NCBI GenBank assembly: GCA_026394695.1
Contig: JAPKXT010000223.1
Location: 1 to 9,621, forward strand
DNA length: 9,621 bases
Origin: Methanoregula sp.
GTDB taxonomy: Archaea; Halobacteriota; Methanomicrobia; Methanomicrobiales; Methanospirillaceae
Reading direction: 5' to 3'
Shown here: positions 6,493 through 9,621 of the stretch, piece by piece
Numbering within the stretch: the stretch's first letter is position 1
Layout: every line of letters begins with the position of its first letter
Notes under the pieces: generated by a model
Seen by the model: only the letters and a program-made list of their open reading frames with translations
The model's database searches: none
Told to the model about the DNA's origin: nothing
Translations under genes and position numbers: made by a program

Positions 6493-7602
6493 ATGAAGGG
6501 ATTATTGAAATGGATTATTCTGTTACTATTTCTTGTAGTATGCATTACCCCCGTTAATGCAATATCTGTATCAACGGTATCGGTTGATCCTTCAGGGTCG
6601 TTAACCCCAGGTACCCCGGTAACGGTTTCATTCAAGATTGAGAATTCCGGTGTATTTCCCTCTGATGATGAGTTGCAGATATTCACCGATCTTGAAAAAC
6701 CGAAATGGACCTACACTATCATTGTAAATGGCGTTGAAAATTTACGACCTGTGATGGGTGGACGTACCCTGGCAATTAGCGGTTTTGAGATGAGTTACAA
6801 AACATCTGACGAGGTATCTGTCCGTATTACCTTGGAAGGGATCGCTCCCGCCGTAACCCAAACTTCGAATCAAACGATGGTCAGGATTACAGAATATGAT
6901 GGAAATGGTAAACCTATCACAAGTACACAGGTTGAACAAACAGCCATAGTGATTAACACCGGGGAAGTATCTTCAACCATCTCCTCCCGCGTTGCAGATC
7001 TCCAGGTGTACAGGACACATATCGATGAAAAGGCTGTCATAGGTATCGACACATCTGCAGCTGAGGCAAAATATAATGAGGCAAAGCAGAAAATCGACTC
7101 CGCCAGTTCCCGCCCATCAAATCAGTATGCTGAGGCACTGAGCGATCTCAATGCAGCAACCGCTGCCATTACAGATGGGGAAAAGTCACTTGACAAGGCA
7201 TGGGCGGAAAATGAAGTAACATCTGCTCAGGTCCCCATCAATAATGTAGATGCAATAATCTCGTGGTTCAAAGGCAACACCAGCACGGCAAATGACCCGC
7301 AACTTTCGACCATTATTACCATGCGCGAAGTGGCAGTGAGTTATATCTCAAATGCAAATGACGATATTACCAGTGGGAATTATGCACAAGCCCGTGTAAA
7401 GGCACAGGATGCTTTTTCAAAAGGGAATGAATCCTACACTGAAGCGCTCGCACGACAAAAACAACTATCAGCCGGGTGGAGCATCCCCTTCCCAAAACTT
7501 GACGGGATTGGAATCATTGTCGTAGGTATTGTTGTAGTAGCCTTGATTGTTGTGGGTGTTATTATCTACCGCAAACGTTCCCAATGGGATGAATTAGGGT
7601 AA
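6493..7602 (+). CDS. Single-pass surface protein with signal peptide and C-terminal membrane anchor, co-transcribed with cetZ
   Basis: 369 residues, family not recognised. Residues 1-23 form a classical signal peptide (lysines, a long hydrophobic core, then VNA as cleavage site). Residues about 24-160 are rich in valine, threonine and serine and look like one or two Ig-like beta domains. Residues about 185-325 are alanine-rich and helical, with two blocks resembling repeated helical hairpins (around 189-237 and 278-325). IIVVGIVVVALIVVGVIIY (341-359) is a membrane helix, followed by the short cytoplasmic tail RKRSQWDELG. Three N-glycosylation sequons are present (N126, N262, N312). I prefer the ATG at 6493 because GAGGT lies five bases upstream; the GTG at 6481 would overlap cetZ by four bases and weaken the signal peptide. 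The tight linkage suggests a role with CetZ, for example an envelope anchor or sensor. This is inference from position only. Confidence 0.8.
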   Translation: MKGLLKWIILLLFLVVCITPVNAISVSTVSVDPSGSLTPGTPVTVSFKIENSGVFPSDDELQIFTDLEKPKWTYTIIVNGVENLRPVMGGRTLAISGFEMSYKTSDEVSVRITLEGIAPAVTQTSNQTMVRITEYDGNGKPITSTQVEQTAIVINTGEVSSTISSRVADLQVYRTHIDEKAVIGIDTSAAEAKYNEAKQKIDSASSRPSNQYAEALSDLNAATAAITDGEKSLDKAWAENEVTSAQVPINNVDAIISWFKGNTSTANDPQLSTIITMREVAVSYISNANDDITSGNYAQARVKAQDAFSKGNESYTEALARQKQLSAGWSIPFPKLDGIGIIVVGIVVVALIVVGVIIYRKRSQWDELG

Positions 7603-7731
7603 TTCATCTTCATCCTCTTGTTTTTCTTCTTTTTGTTGCTTAAATTCACGTCCCCTTGTCAGGAAGTTGATGAACAATGCTGGCACCACCCCTTCATGAT
7701 AATGATTGGAATGTGTTGAACACAAACTCAT
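7594..7731 (-). CDS. Possible 45-residue protein, leaderless, unknown function
   Basis: An ATG-to-TAA reading frame starting MSLCSTHSNHYHEG, continuing with VVPALFINFLTRGRE and ending in a charged lysine/glutamine tail and EDEDELP. The centre of a perfect TTATATAA box (7759-7766) lies about 30 bases before the ATG, close to the spacing expected for a leaderless or near-leaderless archaeal transcript. An in-frame TAA just upstream excludes a longer form. Codons in the middle part (TTC ATC AAC TTC CTG) resemble those of neighbouring genes. The N-terminal part holds a cysteine and four histidines. Against it: there is no Shine-Dalgarno, its end overlaps the convergent surface-protein gene by nine bases, and the charged tail is the antisense of a pyrimidine-rich tract that could itself be a terminator. 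I do not recognise a family. Confidence 0.4.
   Translation of the reverse strand: MSLCSTHSNHYHEGVVPALFINFLTRGREFKQQKEEKQEDEDELP
7616..7641 (+). terminator. Oligo-T tracts, probable terminator of the cetZ operon
   Basis: Two T5 runs within a pyrimidine-rich stretch begin about 15 bases after the stop of the surface-protein gene. Archaeal RNA polymerase terminates at such T-runs without needing a hairpin. The same bases encode the charged tail of the possible small minus-strand protein. Confidence 0.5.
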
Positions 7732-7758
7732 ACCAGATAATAAATTTTTTTCCCTCCA

Positions 7759-7766
7759 TTATATAA
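7759..7766 (-). promoter_or_regulatory. TATA box for the possible small minus-strand gene
   Basis: TTATATAA is a perfect, palindromic TATA element. On the minus strand its centre lies about 30 bases before the ATG at 7731, so transcription would begin at or a few bases before that codon. On the plus strand the corresponding start would be near 7789, where no gene follows. Confidence 0.45.
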
Positions 7767-7769
7767 TTC

Positions 7770-7806
7770 AAGGGGTAATCATATCGCCCCCCCATTATCC
7801 CCCCTT
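7770..7806. repeat. Bulged inverted repeat 1 (ten pairs, three-base bulge)
   Basis: AAGGGG (7770-7775) pairs with CCCCTT (7801-7806), and TAAT (7776-7779) pairs with ATTA (7794-7797). This leaves TCC (7798-7800) as a one-sided bulge and a 14-base loop. It sits immediately upstream of the small gene's TATA box on the minus strand. It could be an RNA fold, a protein-binding site or chance pairing helped by the C-runs. Confidence 0.4.
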
Positions 7807-7868
7807 AACTATCGGTATCAGGATTGTATCATTTGGTTCCGGGTTCTATAGCAATGAGGTGCAGCTAC

Positions 7869-7936
7869 CCGATTTTGGGGAGCAAGGCGGTTTTGAATTT
7901 TCAAATTGTGCTTCAGATTTTATTGCTCAAAATCGG
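7869..7936. repeat. Bulged inverted repeat 2 with a nested palindrome
   Basis: CCGATTTT (7869-7876) pairs with AAAATCGG (7929-7936), and GAGCAA (7880-7885) pairs with TTGCTC (7923-7928). This makes 14 pairs with a GGG bulge on the left arm. The 37-base interior contains the palindrome TTTGAA-TT-TTCAAA (7892-7905). The perfect arms are longer than chance pairing usually gives over this distance, so an RNA structure or a remnant of a small repeat element is plausible. Confidence 0.5.
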
Positions 7937-8018
7937 ATTAGTAGTAGAGGGAATCTGAATAACATATAAGAGTATATTCGGTGATTCCATACGCCAGCAA
8001 ACAAAACGAGAAACCATC

Positions 8019-8024
8019 AAAAAA
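8019..8024 (-). terminator. T6 run shortly after the Agl23 stop
   Basis: On the minus strand TTTTTT begins nine bases after the Agl23 stop codon. A further T-rich stretch follows (near 8002-8008). Together they are a typical hairpin-free archaeal termination signal for the rps10-agl23 transcript. Confidence 0.4.
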
Positions 8025-8032
8025 TGAATCAT

Positions 8033-9502
8033 TTATGCCCCCCGTTGGAGGGTAAAAACATCAATATTGATGCTCCCCATTCTACCATCCCGGTGGAGAT
8101 AATAATCGATCAACCGGTTTTCATTGTCATAGAACCAGGGAAGCGGCCAGTAATTTTTCGAGGCAACAACGACATGGTCGGAAGCGTCAATGAGCTGCAT
8201 GACGTCACGCAGATCTTCTGAATTCTGAACCTGGACTATTGGTTCATTTATATCAACCGGAATGAACGCGACATGCCAGGTTATCAGAACGAGGAATATA
8301 CATCCTGCAATGGCAAAAACCATCTTTTGCCAGTTTAATTTATACACCGCGACAAAGCACATCGGGAGCAGCTGGGGGATGATCAACCAGGGAACTTTCT
8401 CGCCGACAAGCGCATAAAATGCCATAGTAAGAATCATCCAATATATACAAAACCTGAAGAACTCATCAGATTTGGAATACACGGGTTTTGGAATCTTCAA
8501 CTGCTGCAGGCTTATTGCAGCAAGTTGCTCGATGGGGACCGCCGAATTGCGATATTTTAACCAGTTCTTCAAACGTTTGATCGACAGGCCTGTATTAACG
8601 CCTTTGAACAGAAACTGAAGAGTGCCGATTATTGCAAGAATAAAAATCGGCAATTCATAGAGCAGATAAAGTGGGATATAGAAAAACCATGGTCCACCCA
8701 ACCGTTGCTCATTATGCATCGCAATCCAATGGTCGACAGCCTGGTACCAGCCGGTTGTGTTCAGCGCGAAGTTCTGGCCGACAAGTGTTTCGATATGAGA
8801 TCCGAATGCAGAATACATGACACTCATGATCGCAAAGACGATAAATACCCCGAGAATAAGATCATATTTCCAACCAGGAGGGAGTTTGAATTTTCCCTGC
8901 CAGACCGCATAGATGAAAAATGATGCAAAGATGAGAAGAATGACCGGCATCTCTTCTTTGCAGCAAAGGCCCAAAGCCATGGCTATTGCAGCGATAATTG
9001 CATATCTGGTTTGACCATATTCGAAATAGTAAAGGATGGCAATAAGGAGAAGGAACGTAAAAAAGAGCATGAATATATCATGGCGGAGGAACCGGGAGAA
9101 ATATACCATATCCGGAGAAATAGCAAGCAGGAGTGCAGCAAAAAGGGTCTGTTTTTTATCAATATATCCGATGCGGTAGATACAATATACGAGAGGAATA
9201 AGCAGGGTTCCAAAGAGGGAAGGGAGTAACCGTGCGACGAGATCTGAATCCCCAAAGAGAGAGAACATACCAGCGGTCACGTAATAGAGGAATGGTCCGT
9301 GATAACTGGGATCATAACTCCATGCAAATTTTGTCAGCAGTTCGTAGGAAAACCAGGAATGAATTGCCTCATCATGATGAAATAACTTGAGATCCAGTTG
9401 CCAGAACCGTAAAAAAACTGAAACTAGAAGAATTAAAAGAAATATTCTTTCAAAAGTAAAAAATTGTCTGATTTTATGAGAAAATTCAGCGGCTTGCTGC
9501 AC
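8033..9502 (-). CDS. agl23: Agl23 (TIGR03663) family GT-C/PMT-like membrane protein
   Basis: 489 residues with about ten to twelve membrane helices. The first outer loop holds HHDEAIHSW (42-50), the acidic motif position of PMT-type GT-C glycosyltransferases, followed by SYHGPFLYY (66-74). SRFLRHDIFM (136-145), GEKVPWL (367-373) and YWPLPWF (451-457) are hallmarks of the TIGR03663/Agl23 family. Agl23 is annotated as flippase-associated in archaeal N-glycosylation; catalysis is not shown, but the GT-C fold suggests use of a polyprenyl-linked sugar on the outer face. Its usual companion family TIGR03662 (DUF2298) is in the same window. The start is a GTG at 9502, chosen because AGGTG lies four bases upstream and the first membrane helix follows at residue 19; the next in-frame ATG would cut into the protein. 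It begins 9 bases after rps10 and so is probably on the ribosomal transcript. The C-terminal tail after residue 460 is short and unlike relatives I recall. Confidence 0.85.
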   Translation of the reverse strand: MQQAAEFSHKIRQFFTFERIFLLILLVSVFLRFWQLDLKLFHHDEAIHSWFSYELLTKFAWSYDPSYHGPFLYYVTAGMFSLFGDSDLVARLLPSLFGTLLIPLVYCIYRIGYIDKKQTLFAALLLAISPDMVYFSRFLRHDIFMLFFTFLLLIAILYYFEYGQTRYAIIAAIAMALGLCCKEEMPVILLIFASFFIYAVWQGKFKLPPGWKYDLILGVFIVFAIMSVMYSAFGSHIETLVGQNFALNTTGWYQAVDHWIAMHNEQRLGGPWFFYIPLYLLYELPIFILAIIGTLQFLFKGVNTGLSIKRLKNWLKYRNSAVPIEQLAAISLQQLKIPKPVYSKSDEFFRFCIYWMILTMAFYALVGEKVPWLIIPQLLPMCFVAVYKLNWQKMVFAIAGCIFLVLITWHVAFIPVDINEPIVQVQNSEDLRDVMQLIDASDHVVVASKNYWPLPWFYDNENRLIDYYLHRDGRMGSINIDVFTLQRGA

Positions 9503-9511
9503 GCCGCACCT

Positions 9512-9621
9512 TCAACTCTCTAAAACAATTTCAATACCGATATCTTTTGGCACCTGAATGCGCATGAGCTGACGCAGTGCACGTTCATCAGCATCGATAT
9601 CGATGAGGCGTTTGTGAATAC
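9512..9621 (-). CDS. rps10: Small ribosomal subunit protein S10 (uS10), C-terminal fragment running in from the right edge
   Basis: The last 35 codons read IHKRLIDIDADERALRQLMR and end in QVPKDIGIEIVLES. This is the very conserved C-terminus of archaeal S10, including the HKR.ID.DA.ERALRQLMRI..P motif. S10 sits in the head of the 30S subunit. In archaea its gene normally closes the str operon after the elongation factor 1A gene, which would lie just beyond the right edge. The stop TGA is followed 9 bases later by the GTG of the Agl23 gene, with the AGGTG ribosome binding site in between. Confidence 0.95.
   Translation of the reverse strand, partial: IHKRLIDIDADERALRQLMRIQVPKDIGIEIVLES

Larger units (their letters stand above)
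7732..8032. other. Spacer without a convincing gene
   Basis: Apart from the TATA box and two hairpins listed separately, this stretch carries no reading frame I trust. An 87-codon plus-strand frame (7706-7969) lacks a ribosome binding site and family resemblance. The minus strand has stops in all frames, although a fragment around 7805-7900 (PKSGSCTSLL, stop, NPEPNDTILIPIVKGG) reads rather like decayed protein. Two C-runs (7787-7793 and 7799-7804) stand out in composition. Confidence 0.5.

Noticed and set aside
7787..7804. A G-quadruplex or repeat array from the C7 and C6 runs.
   Set aside because: Only two runs are present on one strand, too few for an intramolecular quadruplex, and there is no repeat periodicity.
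7805..7900. A decayed protein gene on the minus strand (fragment NPEPNDTILIPIVKGG, preceded by a stop).
   Set aside because: The fragment is short, interrupted by a stop and matches no family I can name, so a pseudogene call is not supportable.
7706..7969. An 87-codon plus-strand frame in the spacer after the cetZ operon.
   Set aside because: It has no ribosome binding site, no family resemblance, spans both hairpins and is antisense to the better-supported small minus-strand frame and its promoter.
7937..8032. A frameshifted C-terminal remainder of Agl23 beyond its stop.
   Set aside because: Reading the other two frames past position 8033 gave early stops and no recognisable family tail.

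Overview
The window comes from a euryarchaeal methanogen-type genome, most likely the Methanomicrobiales. The evidence is an archaeal L7Ae start at the left edge, an archaeal S10 (uS10) end at the right edge, a CetZ-type tubulin homologue, archaeal-type Shine-Dalgarno sequences (GAGGTGA, GGTG, GGAG) and AT-rich TATA-like elements. Genus cannot be settled by eye. No rRNA, tRNA, insertion sequence or CRISPR array was seen.

Layout from left to right: (1) the first 17 codons of rpl7ae on the minus strand, with a leader holding a box C/box D-like stem that could be an L7Ae autoregulatory kink-turn; (2) a tight minus-strand operon of four overlapping genes, transcribed right to left: FAD-dependent oxidoreductase, family 2 glycosyltransferase, UPF0104/flippase-like membrane protein, and a DUF2298 (TIGR03662 'Chlor_Arch_YYY') polytopic protein whose start appears to be a CTG inside a CTGA overlap; (3) a 195-base divergent promoter region; (4) a plus-strand pair: cetZ, then 8 bases later a single-pass surface protein with a signal peptide, extracellular beta and helical regions and a C-terminal membrane anchor; (5) a spacer with a possible 45-residue leaderless minus-strand gene, two bulged hairpins and no other convincing gene; (6) a GT-C/PMT-like membrane protein of the Agl23 (TIGR03663) family starting 9 bases after rps10; (7) the last 35 codons of rps10.

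The theme between the two ribosomal loci is the cell envelope. The minus-strand operon and Agl23 make up a lipid-linked glycan assembly or translocation module (cytosolic GT2, flippase-like protein, two GT-C-like membrane proteins, and an oxidoreductase of unknown substrate). The cetZ pair is a shape or cytoskeleton module facing it. The surface partner has three N-glycosylation sequons, so it could be a client of the glycosylation machinery. The least described parts are the CetZ-partner pair, the oxidoreductase/GT2/flippase/DUF2298/Agl23 module, and the small ORF plus structured spacer.
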